Shown here: one piece after another, positions 15,913 through 23,349 of the stretch
Position numbering within the stretch: the first letter of the stretch is position 1
Layout: the number at the start of each line of letters is the position of its first letter
NCBI GenBank assembly: GCA_963582935.1
Contig: CAUZSH010000026.1
Span: 1 to 23,609 of the forward strand
DNA from: CAUZSH01 sp963582935
GTDB lineage: Bacteria > Pseudomonadota > Gammaproteobacteria > Francisellales > Francisellaceae
Reading direction: 5' to 3'
Length of the DNA stretch: 23,609 nucleotides
Notes under the pieces: model-generated
Seen by the model: only the letters and a program-made list of their open reading frames with translations
Told to the model about the DNA's origin: nothing
Database searches by the model: none
Translations under genes and position numbers: made by a program

Positions 15913-16900
15913 CTATTTGATATTTTTGCTTGAAGTGATCACGATTGTAGTGGCCATTTTGTTGATTGTTTCAGGGATTGTTGCCGCGGCGGCAAAAGGG
16001 AAATTAAAAGAAAGTGGTAAGCTCACCATTAGACCTTTGCATACGCACTATAAAGAGATGAAGCGCCAACTTGAGCATGGAATATATACCCATTCTGATT
16101 TAAAGCGTGAAATGAAAGCAGAAAAACGAATCATCAAGCAAGAGCGTAAAAAAGCAAAAAAAGAACACACTCATGCAAAACGTATTTTTGTGCTGACATT
16201 TGATGGCGATATGCGTGCGTCACAGGTAGAAAGCTTAAGAGAGGAGGTCACGGCTGTTTTACGGGTGGCAAAGCCCAGTGATGAGATCGTGGTCAAGTTA
16301 GAAAGTGGTGGTGGCGTGGTTCATGGTTATGGGCTAGCGGCGTCACAGCTTGAAAGAATTAAGCAAAGCCACGTTCCGTTGACCATTACAGTAGATAAGG
16401 TGGCTGCCAGTGGTGGGTATATGATGGCGGTTATTGCTGATAAATTGATTGCGGCACCTTTTGCCATTATCGGCTCTATTGGTGTGATTGCTCAGTTGCC
16501 AAACTTCAATCGCCTCTTAGAAGATAAAGGGGTAGATATTGAGCTACACACTGCTGGAAAATTCAAACGAACTTTAACAACCTTAGGGAAAAATACAGAG
16601 GAAGGACGTCAGAAATTTAAAGAGGAACTAGAAGAAGTACACCATCTTTTCAAAGACCATATTATAAAATATAGAGAGAATCTTGATTTAGATAAAGTGG
16701 CAACGGGCGAGTATTGGTTTGGGCATGATGCGCATAATCTAGAGTTGGTGGATAAGTTGATGACGAGTGATGACTATTTGCTTTTTGCTTATGAAAAAGA
16801 GAATTGCGAGCTTTATGAAGTGCAATATAAAATTAAGAAAGGACGATTCCATAAGCTACATGCGGCCGTTGAAAAAAGCCTATTTCGTGTAGGGTTGTAG
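15887..16900 (+). CDS. sohB: Inner-membrane serine protease SohB (peptidase S49)
   Basis: Signal-peptide-peptidase-like S49 protease, anchored in the inner membrane with its catalytic domain in the periplasm. It is 337 residues (E. coli 349). One membrane segment lies at about 10-36, followed by a highly charged Lys/Glu linker to about 98. The protease domain has VAASGGYMM with nucleophile Ser175, and HTAGKFKRTLT with the expected general-base Lys227. The ATG at 15887 has AAGGA 6 bases upstream and lies inside the ribD 3' end (26-base overlap), so ribD and sohB are probably translated together. The biological substrate of SohB is not well defined. Confidence 0.93.
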   Translation: MIWTQHLADYLIFLLEVITIVVAILLIVSGIVAAAAKGKLKESGKLTIRPLHTHYKEMKRQLEHGIYTHSDLKREMKAEKRIIKQERKKAKKEHTHAKRIFVLTFDGDMRASQVESLREEVTAVLRVAKPSDEIVVKLESGGGVVHGYGLAASQLERIKQSHVPLTITVDKVAASGGYMMAVIADKLIAAPFAIIGSIGVIAQLPNFNRLLEDKGVDIELHTAGKFKRTLTTLGKNTEEGRQKFKEELEEVHHLFKDHIIKYRENLDLDKVATGEYWFGHDAHNLELVDKLMTSDDYLLFAYEKENCELYEVQYKIKKGRFHKLHAAVEKSLFRVGL

Positions 16901-16906
16901 ACTTTT

Positions 16907-17893
16907 ATGTATCCTTGGTTTGAGCAAGTTTATCAACGTTTATTAAGATGTTATCAGCAGAACATACTGCCTCAAGCACTCTTATTTGATGCCCCTGACA
17001 ATATAGGGATAGATAAATTTATTGGACAACTATCTTCTTTATTGCTATGCCAAACTGGGAAAAACATCCCTTGTCAACAGTGTCAATCGTGCCAATTATT
17101 TTCAAGCTCAGATGGACATCCAGATTACCTTAACATTACGCCAGAAGATGGAAAGCATATTAAGCTAGAGGCGGTGCAACAGGTCATAAATATGCTGCTA
17201 AATACGGCATATTGTGGTGGTGCGCGTGTTATTGTGATTGAGGGAGTTGAGCTATTAAATACTTCGGCTGCCAACGCCCTGCTAAAAACCCTAGAAGAAC
17301 CGAATCAATCTGTCTATTTCTTATTAACAAGCGCCCACCCTGAAAAGGTGATGCCAACCATACTCAGTCGAGTACAACGACAACAAATAGTCCTAGAAGA
17401 TGCGGATGTTTTGCCTTGGTTGGAAAGTAGGGCTGGGGTTGAAGGCGCAGTTATCTTAGAAACTTTGGTTTCAATAAAACAGGCTTGGAATTTGGCAAAC
17501 CAAAGTCCATTTTTTGCCTTAACTTTATTAAAAGGCTCGGAGTCATTAAAAATTAGAGATGCCTTGCTATCCATGTTGAGTTCAGCGGAAAATCCCATTG
17601 AAATGGCAGAGCAGTCTCTGTTATTGGGATCATCGGATGAAATCGTTTATTGGCTGACATACATTTATTGTGACTTGTATAAGATGCAATTCAATTTAAG
17701 TGATGCTTATATTATGAGCCAAGATAGCGTTGATGTTTTAAAAGCAATAGCGGCTCGCATTGATCCCAATAATGTCTATAAAATATATCGACAGCTGTTG
17801 AAGATAAATGATATGCGTTACCAAGATTTAAATTTGAATCAATCATTATTATTAGAAAATTTATATATCAATATGATAGGAGAAGGGGCATGA
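16907..17893 (+). CDS. holB: DNA polymerase III subunit delta'
   Basis: Clamp-loader subunit delta' of the replicative polymerase. It is 328 residues (E. coli 334). Features are a start of the form YPWFEQVYQRL, a zinc-binding module with four cysteines (C48, C56, C59, C62), and the INMLLNTAYCGGARVIVIEGVE region. The lid-type LLKTLEEPNQSVYFLLTS segment is followed by ILSRVQRQQ (the SRC-type motif reads SRV). As normal for delta', the P-loop position is degenerate and should not bind ATP. It starts 6 bases after sohB and its stop overlaps the yhbY start (ATGA). In E. coli holB sits in a tmk-holB-ycfH cluster, so this neighbourhood differs. Confidence 0.93.
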   Translation: MYPWFEQVYQRLLRCYQQNILPQALLFDAPDNIGIDKFIGQLSSLLLCQTGKNIPCQQCQSCQLFSSSDGHPDYLNITPEDGKHIKLEAVQQVINMLLNTAYCGGARVIVIEGVELLNTSAANALLKTLEEPNQSVYFLLTSAHPEKVMPTILSRVQRQQIVLEDADVLPWLESRAGVEGAVILETLVSIKQAWNLANQSPFFALTLLKGSESLKIRDALLSMLSSAENPIEMAEQSLLLGSSDEIVYWLTYIYCDLYKMQFNLSDAYIMSQDSVDVLKAIAARIDPNNVYKIYRQLLKINDMRYQDLNLNQSLLLENLYINMIGEGA

Positions 17894-18183
17894 GTTTAAC
17901 ACCCAAATTTAGACATGAGTTGAGGGCGAAAGCACATAAACTTAAGCCAGTTGTGATGATTGGCGATAAAGGTTTGACCGAAAATGTGATCAAAGAGCTA
18001 AAAGGTGCGATTGAGCACCATGAGCTGATCAAAGTAAAAATTTCTGGGGCAGATAAGGAAAGCCGCCTAGCGGTGACGACTGAAATCTGTGCTGTAGTAA
18101 GATGCGAGCCCGTGCAAAATATCGGAAATATTGTGGTTTTGTATCGCAAGAACCACGATAAAAATAAAAAAATCACGAAATAG
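17890..18183 (+). CDS. yhbY: CRM-domain ribosome assembly protein YhbY
   Basis: Small RNA-binding protein with a single CRM (CRS1-YhbY) domain, associated with pre-50S ribosomal particles. Its 97 residues equal the E. coli length. The start LTPKFRHELRAKAHKLKPVV and the GxxG RNA-binding loop (GDKG at 25-28, in MIGDKGLTENV) are diagnostic, and a basic tail (RKNHDKNKKITK) follows. The ATG overlaps the holB stop by 4 bases (ATGA), with AGGAGAAGG just upstream, and the stop shares its last base with the hemB start. In E. coli yhbY lies next to rlmE/ftsH and greA; here it is in a holB-yhbY-hemB group. Confidence 0.95.
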   Translation: MSLTPKFRHELRAKAHKLKPVVMIGDKGLTENVIKELKGAIEHHELIKVKISGADKESRLAVTTEICAVVRCEPVQNIGNIVVLYRKNHDKNKKITK

Positions 18184-19163
18184 TGGCCTTCCCTATTTCA
18201 AGGCCTCGGCGGTTGAGAGGCTCTGAGGGTGTTCGCCGAATGGTACGAGAGGTTAGCCTTTCTGTTGACGATTTGATGTTCCCCATTTTTGTCGTGCACG
18301 GTGAGAATATTCAAAAACCCATAGATGCATTAAAAGGGCAATATCATTGGTCTATTGATTGCTTAGAGAAGCTAATCAAAGAAGTGGTGCGCTTAAAAAT
18401 TCCTGCGGTGATGCTTTTTGGTGTGCCAGCGTTAAAGGATGCTTGTGGTTCTGAAAATTATGATGATCAAGGTATTGTGCAGGAAGCGATCCGTAAAATA
18501 AAATCCATTGCACCAAATTTAGTGGTTGCAACAGATGTTTGTTTGTGTGGGTACACCGATCATGGCCATTGTGGTGTGGTTTCTGAAGGGCATACAGCTG
18601 AAGCTGTTGTTGAAAATGATGCAACCTTAACTTTGTTAGGTAAAACAGCGGTTTCACATGCAAAGGCGGGTACGGACATTGTTGCACCTAGTGGCATGAT
18701 GGATGGCATGATTTACGCCATACGAAAAGCGCTAGACGATGCAGATTTTCAATCTGTTGCGATTATGTCTTATGCGGTGAAATATGCTTCTGCTTTTTAT
18801 GGCCCCTTTAGAGAGGCGAGCGGTACATCCTTAAAAGGCGATCGTAAAACCTATCAGATGGATTATGCCAATAAAAAAGAGGCTGTTCGAGAAGCTTTGC
18901 TAGATGAGCAAGAAGGTGCAGATTATCTGATGGTAAAGCCTGCGCTAGCGTATCTAGATATTATTGCTGATGTGTCAAAAGTATCTTGTCTGCCTATGGT
19001 GGCTTATCAGGTCAGTGGCGAATACGCCATGATTAAGGCGGCAGTTGAGAAAGGGTGGATTGATGAGCGTGCAGTCACGTTGGAAGCTTTGATTTCAATG
19101 AAGCGTGCGGGTGCAAATATTATTTTAACTTATTCGGCTTTGGATGTGGCTGGTTGGGTTTGA
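18183..19163 (+). CDS. hemB: Delta-aminolevulinic acid dehydratase (porphobilinogen synthase)
   Basis: Condenses two 5-aminolevulinate molecules to porphobilinogen, the second common step of haem synthesis. It is 326 residues. The start is a GTG that shares its G with the yhbY stop (TAGTG), giving the expected RPRRLR N-terminus, so coupled translation is likely. The zinc-binding DVCLCGYTDHGHCG carries C120, C122 and C130, marking the zinc-dependent class. The catalytic lysines are Lys200 (SYAVKYASAFYGPFR) and Lys252 (LMVKPALAYLDI); the second forms the Schiff base. The C-terminal ISMKRAGANIILTY is typical. No clear Shine-Dalgarno is present. Confidence 0.97.
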   Translation: MAFPISRPRRLRGSEGVRRMVREVSLSVDDLMFPIFVVHGENIQKPIDALKGQYHWSIDCLEKLIKEVVRLKIPAVMLFGVPALKDACGSENYDDQGIVQEAIRKIKSIAPNLVVATDVCLCGYTDHGHCGVVSEGHTAEAVVENDATLTLLGKTAVSHAKAGTDIVAPSGMMDGMIYAIRKALDDADFQSVAIMSYAVKYASAFYGPFREASGTSLKGDRKTYQMDYANKKEAVREALLDEQEGADYLMVKPALAYLDIIADVSKVSCLPMVAYQVSGEYAMIKAAVEKGWIDERAVTLEALISMKRAGANIILTYSALDVAGWV

Positions 19164-19188
19164 GCCTTGGCATAAGATAAGTTAGACT
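19160..19188 (+). promoter_or_regulatory. Weak candidate promoter for cbpA-cbpM
   Basis: TTGAGC (19160..19165), 17 bases, TAGACT (19183..19188), overlapping the hemB stop. Both boxes match 4/6 to the sigma-70 consensus. No sigma-32 motif was found here. The cbpA ATG has no obvious Shine-Dalgarno, so its translation start is supported by homology only. Confidence 0.3.
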
Positions 19189-19218
19189 AGAAATTACCTT
19201 TTCCTTACGACAACATTT

Positions 19219-20157
19219 ATGGAACTCAAAGATTACTATAAAATTTTGGGCGTCTCAAAAGATGCCACGCAGCCAGAAATTAAAAAAGCTTACCGTAAAC
19301 TTGCACGAAAGTATCATCCTGATGTTAGCAGTGAGGCAGATGCCCAAGAGAAATTTAAAGAAGTCAATGAAGCCAACGCCATTTTAAAAGATGAAAAAAA
19401 ACGGGCTGAATATGACCAAATGAGGCAATATGGACCTCAACCTGGGGCACATTCTCATGCAGGAGCGCAGCAGCGCCACCAAGGGCAACCTTTTTCAGGC
19501 GGGCAACAGGAATTTTCCGAAGAAGAATTAAATGCATTCTTTTCATCTATGTTTGGAGAAGGCGGGCCTAGAGGACATGCGCGTCAGCCAGAATATAAAA
19601 TGCGTGGACAAGACTTTCATTATCAATTAAATATTTCATTAGAAGATAGTTTTCAAGGTGCGAGCAAGACAATCCAGTTGGCAATCAATAAACCAGGGCA
19701 GAGTGGGCACTTAGAGACAGAAACAAAAACCTTAAATATCAAGATCCCAAAAGGGATTCAATCAGGGAAACATATTCGCCTAAAAGGGCAGGGAGAGCCC
19801 GGGTTAAATGGCGGTGAAAATGGTGATTTGTTTATTGAAATACACATGGAGCCACATAAATTATTTGTGCTTGATGGTAAAAATATTACGACAGTTGTTT
19901 TTATTTCTCCTTGGGAGGCCGCATTAGGCGCGAGTATTGATGTGCCAACCTTGAAAGGAAAGGTGAGCATGAAGGCGCCACCTAATACACGGCCGGGTAA
20001 AAAAATGCGCTTGAAAGGGCTTGGTCTGACAAGTGATGGTGATCAATTTGTACAGTTTAAAATTATCAATCCTGTATTGCATTCAGAAAGTGATAAGAGA
20101 GCTTTTGAGAATCTATCAAAGCAGTTTGACTTTAACCCACGTACAGAAGGAGCTTAG
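19219..20157 (+). CDS. cbpA: DnaJ-like co-chaperone CbpA
   Basis: J-domain co-chaperone of DnaK; in E. coli it is also a nucleoid-associated DNA-binding protein in stationary phase. It is 312 residues (E. coli 306). The J-domain is at 1-70 with HPD at 33-35. A Gly/Gln/His-rich linker runs to about 125, followed by the two-part DnaJ C-terminal substrate domain (start FHYQLNISLEDSFQGASKTI; later IKIPKGIQSGKHIRLKGQGEPG). There is no CxxCxGxG zinc finger, which separates it from DnaJ. The next gene is cbpM, its specific inhibitor, which confirms the identity. Confidence 0.95.
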   Translation: MELKDYYKILGVSKDATQPEIKKAYRKLARKYHPDVSSEADAQEKFKEVNEANAILKDEKKRAEYDQMRQYGPQPGAHSHAGAQQRHQGQPFSGGQQEFSEEELNAFFSSMFGEGGPRGHARQPEYKMRGQDFHYQLNISLEDSFQGASKTIQLAINKPGQSGHLETETKTLNIKIPKGIQSGKHIRLKGQGEPGLNGGENGDLFIEIHMEPHKLFVLDGKNITTVVFISPWEAALGASIDVPTLKGKVSMKAPPNTRPGKKMRLKGLGLTSDGDQFVQFKIINPVLHSESDKRAFENLSKQFDFNPRTEGA

Positions 20158-20160
20158 GAT

Positions 20161-20466
20161 ATGTCACATTATTTTGAAGAACAGTCTGAGGTGTCGTATA
20201 CCTTTGTTGAGTTATGTGAGGTGTGCCATGTGGAGGCAACCGTCATTATTGAAATGGTGGACTTTACAATTGTTGAGCCAAAGGGTGAAAGTGAAACATC
20301 ATGGGTGTTTTCTTCCGTGGATATTTTACGTCTTAAGAAAGCCATACGCATTCACCATGACCTTGAGGTGAATGTTGCAGGCGTTGCCATGGCATTAGAG
20401 TTAATGGATGAGTTAAATCATTATAAAAAGAAAGTAAGTGATCTTGAGATGTTGCTGAATAGATAA
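20161..20466 (+). CDS. cbpM: CbpA modulator protein CbpM
   Basis: 101-residue partner that binds the CbpA J-domain and inhibits its co-chaperone and DNA-binding activities. It has a MerR-like helix-turn-helix look: FVELCEVCHVEATVIIEMVDFTI, then IVEPKG, then a tryptophan-containing strand and LKKAIRIHHDLEVNVAGVAMALEL. It ends in a short predicted coiled coil (LMDELNHYKKKVSDLEMLL). It starts 3 bases after cbpA, with AAGGAG upstream, and ends just before a strong terminator, so cbpAM is a two-gene operon. Confidence 0.92.
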   Translation: MSHYFEEQSEVSYTFVELCEVCHVEATVIIEMVDFTIVEPKGESETSWVFSSVDILRLKKAIRIHHDLEVNVAGVAMALELMDELNHYKKKVSDLEMLLNR

Positions 20467-20472
20467 GCATAA

Positions 20473-20496
20473 AAAAGCCCACTTTTGTGGGCTTTT
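20473..20496. terminator. Bidirectional rho-independent terminator between cbpM and yccA
   Basis: AAAAGCCCAC, loop TTTT, GTGGGCTTTT: a perfect 10-bp stem with a 4-base loop. On the plus strand it ends the cbpAM transcript with four T's. Read on the minus strand the stem is followed by a longer T run (six), so it should also end the converging yccA transcript. Confidence 0.93.
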
Positions 20497-20524
20497 AATC
20501 GTTCTTAAGGAAAGGTGATGTTTT

Positions 20525-21250
20525 CTAGTTGCGATCACCCGCAAACATACCTAAGAATTGTAAAATCACAATAAAGATATTGAAGATAGAAACATATAAG
20601 GTAATGGTTGCCATGATATAGTTTGTTTCGCCACCTTTAACAATCATATTAGTTTGCCACATGATTAAGGCACCTGAAATCAGCGCAAGAATCACAGATA
20701 TTGCAAGCGCAAGTGCTGGAATCTGTAAGAATAGATTTGCCACAATTGCCACCAATGTGACAATGATCCCAATGGATAAAAACCCGCCCATTCTTGTGAA
20801 GTTACGTCTTGGGTTCAGCGCAAGTGCGGATAAACCAAAGAATATCAGAGCAGTGCTACCCAGTGCCATCAAAATAAGCTCAGAGCCATTACTAAACGTG
20901 GTGATATAAAAATTTAGTATGGGTCCAATGACAAAGCCTAAAAATCCGGTTAAGGCGAAAGTGAACACAATACCCATTGGGCTATTTTTTGTTTTATTCA
21001 CAGCAAAAAGCAAACCAAAGTAAATGATTAACATCATGATTGGGTTAATCGGTATTGATCCCATAGACATAGAAACAGCGGCAGTCATCGCGCTGAACAA
21101 TAATGTCATAGAAAGCATTAAATAGGTATTTCTAAGAACTTTGTTCGCAGCAATCTGATGATCCGTTGAAAACTGATCGATGGTTTGTGCTTGGCTTTTC
21201 GGTCGTTGGTTCATGTTTGAGTTTGGACCCCATGGATTGTTCTGTTTCAT
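20525..21250 (-). CDS. Bax inhibitor-1/YccA family inner-membrane protein
   Basis: 241-residue polytopic membrane protein. It has a hydrophilic, Asn/Gln-rich N-terminal tail (1-36), then about seven hydrophobic segments separated by short loops. The family signatures seen are LRNTYLMLSMTLLFSAMTA in the first segment and the GALIMWQTNMI plus NYIMATITLYVSIFNIFI pair near the C-terminus; the latter carries the conserved acidic-poor family core. E. coli relatives are YccA, which slows FtsH proteolysis, and YbhL/YbhM. Which subgroup this belongs to is unclear, so no symbol is given. AAGGAA lies 8 bases upstream of the ATG, and a promoter precedes it. Confidence 0.9.
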   Translation of the reverse strand: MKQNNPWGPNSNMNQRPKSQAQTIDQFSTDHQIAANKVLRNTYLMLSMTLLFSAMTAAVSMSMGSIPINPIMMLIIYFGLLFAVNKTKNSPMGIVFTFALTGFLGFVIGPILNFYITTFSNGSELILMALGSTALIFFGLSALALNPRRNFTRMGGFLSIGIIVTLVAIVANLFLQIPALALAISVILALISGALIMWQTNMIVKGGETNYIMATITLYVSIFNIFIVILQFLGMFAGDRN

Positions 21251-21277
21251 GTTGTTATTTCCTTATGAATGGTACAA

Positions 21278-21305
21278 ATTATATTCAGATAAGATTATAT
21301 GCAAA
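21278..21305 (-). promoter_or_regulatory. Candidate promoter for the YccA-family gene
   Basis: On the minus strand: TTTGCA (21305..21300), 16 bases, then a perfect TATAAT (21283..21278), 27 bases upstream of the ATG. A second TATAAT lies at 21299..21294, inside the spacer, with only a poor -35. One or both may be used. Confidence 0.5.
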
Positions 21306-21352
21306 AATTGCTTGGATAGGAAGCCATTCGTCGGCAGTATTGTGTAAAAATA

Positions 21353-22822
21353 TTAAGATTTTTCATCAATCAAAGTGCGGCGCCACTTTTTTGAGATCAA
21401 GAATGAAAATAGGGCTAGAATAATTAGTATGCCAATTAACCCCGTAGTTACAACGCTAATTGTGTTATATTCAGTAGATTGGATGATGATGTCATGGGGA
21501 AAGGCATTGTGTGTTAGGGCGATTGCAACAATCCCTGAAAACCCAATAAAAAGTTGCATGATTCCGATCAAAGTAGACTCATATTCTCGAGGCGCAAGCT
21601 TTCCAACCATGCCGTAATATAGTGGTATGGCAATGGTTTTGGCGATGGCCATTAAAAAAACAGAGGCGATGAGGTAGGTGCTGGCATCCATGAAGTGTTG
21701 GGCATCTCCTGCTTTTTCTCCAAGCCAAAGTAAAACGAATGCGGCGCTTGATAATAAAAGTGCAATGGCGATGAGTGCGGGGAGCGTCAGAAAAAACTGA
21801 CCTTTTTTCTTGCTTGTCCAGTACAGTGCAAAAATAATGGCCACCACCGCAATAACAAGCGTGTTGATGAGGTTTACAATATCTTCAGGTGCTTGCGTCC
21901 ACCCAAATATTTTTCCATGTGTAAGCATCCCAGAATACTCAATAAACACCACAGATGACAGGCGTTCAGCAAACCAAAAACTGATGCAGATAATGATGAG
22001 AAAAAGTAAACCTAGAAGTCTATGTCTGGAGACCCCTTTGTGCTTAAGGGCGAGATAGACAATGTAAATGATTGAGATGAGACAGAAGGAGATCATCACC
22101 ATCATATTCAGTAACAGATTGTCGAGGAGATAACGTGTGAAGCCTGTAATGATCACCATCAGTCCAATGATTGCGAGCGTTGCATCGCTGCTGGTAGAAT
22201 TTGCAGTGTCGGTTTTTGGGGTGGTTAAAGATTGTTTGGCAATATCTTTATCAAATCGTACAAAAATAATGGTGCCAATGACGGTGAAAACTGCCGAGAT
22301 CAAAAAGGCATGGTCATAGCCGATATATTTGGCAAGATAGGCTGCAATGACGCTATTAAGAAATATGCCAAAATTACCCGTCATAAATAATAAGGTGAAG
22401 CCTGCATTGCGTCTTGGATCGTCGGTAGAATATAAGCGACTTAATGATGCATAGATATTGGGAATAATGAGTCCAGCACCCACGGCAAATGCGGCGAGTC
22501 CCATCAGCGCCAAGTTATTGATGGAGATCATCCAAAGACCAAAGGCGGCATACAATCCGCCAAGAGAGACGACTCTTTTGTGGCCGTATTTTCGACCGAT
22601 CATTCCACCTGCAACGGCAGTGAAATTCATTAAAAATAAATAGCTGCCAATGGAAAGAGCGGTGGCGTAGTTCTCTTCAAACCCTAGTACTTGAGCACCG
22701 TAACCACCAAATAAAGTCAGGACAGAGGTCAGCCCAAAGGTAATAAAAAGAATGCTTGCACAGATAAACCAGAGCCCTGAAGGTTGCTTGCTGCTGAGAA
22801 GTATCCCTTGCTTATATTTCAT
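21353..22822 (-). CDS. MFS transporter, divergent POT/PTR2-like
   Basis: 489-residue membrane protein with about 14 hydrophobic segments, which is the POT arrangement (12 plus an extra pair) of the major facilitator superfamily. The likeness to proton-dependent oligopeptide transporters is in the N-terminal PSGLWFI, the GGMIGRKYGHKRVVSLGG loop between segments 2 and 3, and GLIIPNIYASLSRLY. FTLLFMTGNFGIFLNS corresponds to the FYxxxNxG region. The key proton-coupling motif ExxERF is replaced by ILFITF (24-29), and the usual Asp of the GGxxADR loop is missing. The substrate is therefore uncertain. It is preceded by a DUF1841 gene with a 77-base gap. Only a weak Shine-Dalgarno is seen. Confidence 0.75.
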   Translation of the reverse strand: MKYKQGILLSSKQPSGLWFICASILFITFGLTSVLTLFGGYGAQVLGFEENYATALSIGSYLFLMNFTAVAGGMIGRKYGHKRVVSLGGLYAAFGLWMISINNLALMGLAAFAVGAGLIIPNIYASLSRLYSTDDPRRNAGFTLLFMTGNFGIFLNSVIAAYLAKYIGYDHAFLISAVFTVIGTIIFVRFDKDIAKQSLTTPKTDTANSTSSDATLAIIGLMVIITGFTRYLLDNLLLNMMVMISFCLISIIYIVYLALKHKGVSRHRLLGLLFLIIICISFWFAERLSSVVFIEYSGMLTHGKIFGWTQAPEDIVNLINTLVIAVVAIIFALYWTSKKKGQFFLTLPALIAIALLLSSAAFVLLWLGEKAGDAQHFMDASTYLIASVFLMAIAKTIAIPLYYGMVGKLAPREYESTLIGIMQLFIGFSGIVAIALTHNAFPHDIIIQSTEYNTISVVTTGLIGILIILALFSFLISKKWRRTLIDEKS

Positions 22823-22899
22823 GTTCTGCTCATTGAAGTCAGATTTTTGACGGGTGATTATGGTTCAGTATAGCGTAATCGTGAGTATTTTGAACTGGT

Positions 22900-23337
22900 T
22901 TATATCTGACTTAAAAGCTGCCGTAGACTTTGGAGATAATTTTGCTCATTGGGAGGAAGTCCAGTGCGTTGTGATGCCATCATTGTCTCGACCAGATGGT
23001 CCATCATCATATGTTCGACGGTTGAATTGTCTTGATATTTATTCATCAGCTCGAGATAGATGCCTTTGATACCAAAGGGTCTGTTCGTCGCGAGTTGCTC
23101 GCGAATGGCAATATGAAGTCCCATGTGTAGAAAGGGGTTTGTTTGCCCTGATTCAGGGCTGAAATCTTTATCAATATGATTCTGTTTTTTATCAAAAATT
23201 TTGTGATATTCAGGGTGTTCAGTAATAACCGTGCTAATAATGGCTTCTGTTGGGTTCAGCGTTTCGCCCTTTAACTTCTTTTGCCAGCTCTGATAATAAA
23301 CTTCTCTCATGGCATTGCGGTCATTGTTAAATAGCAT
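22900..23337 (-). CDS. DUF1841 family protein
   Basis: 145-residue soluble protein of unknown function. The family is recognised from the N-terminal MREVYYQSWQKKLKGE, a middle EAIISTVITEHPEYHKIF, and SPESGQTNPFLHMGLHIAI, a conserved segment with His residues. A C-terminal QRTGLPPNEQNYLQSL also fits. It sits 12 bases after nth, with AAGGAG overlapping the nth stop and 7 bases from the ATG, so it is likely translated from the nth transcript. This nth-DUF1841 neighbourhood is common in gamma- and betaproteobacteria, but I know of no established function. Confidence 0.88.
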   Translation of the reverse strand: MLFNNDRNAMREVYYQSWQKKLKGETLNPTEAIISTVITEHPEYHKIFDKKQNHIDKDFSPESGQTNPFLHMGLHIAIREQLATNRPFGIKGIYLELMNKYQDNSTVEHMMMDHLVETMMASQRTGLPPNEQNYLQSLRQLLSQI

Positions 23338-23349
23338 GGTTTAGCTCCT

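Noticed and set aside
16907..17893. Broken P-loop in holB as a sign of gene decay
   Set aside because: Delta' subunits normally lack a functional ATP site, so the degenerate motif is the expected state.
20161..20466. CxxC (CEVC) in CbpM as a possible zinc or redox site
   Set aside because: A cysteine pair at this place occurs in other CbpM-like proteins in my recollection, and no second ligand pair is visible.
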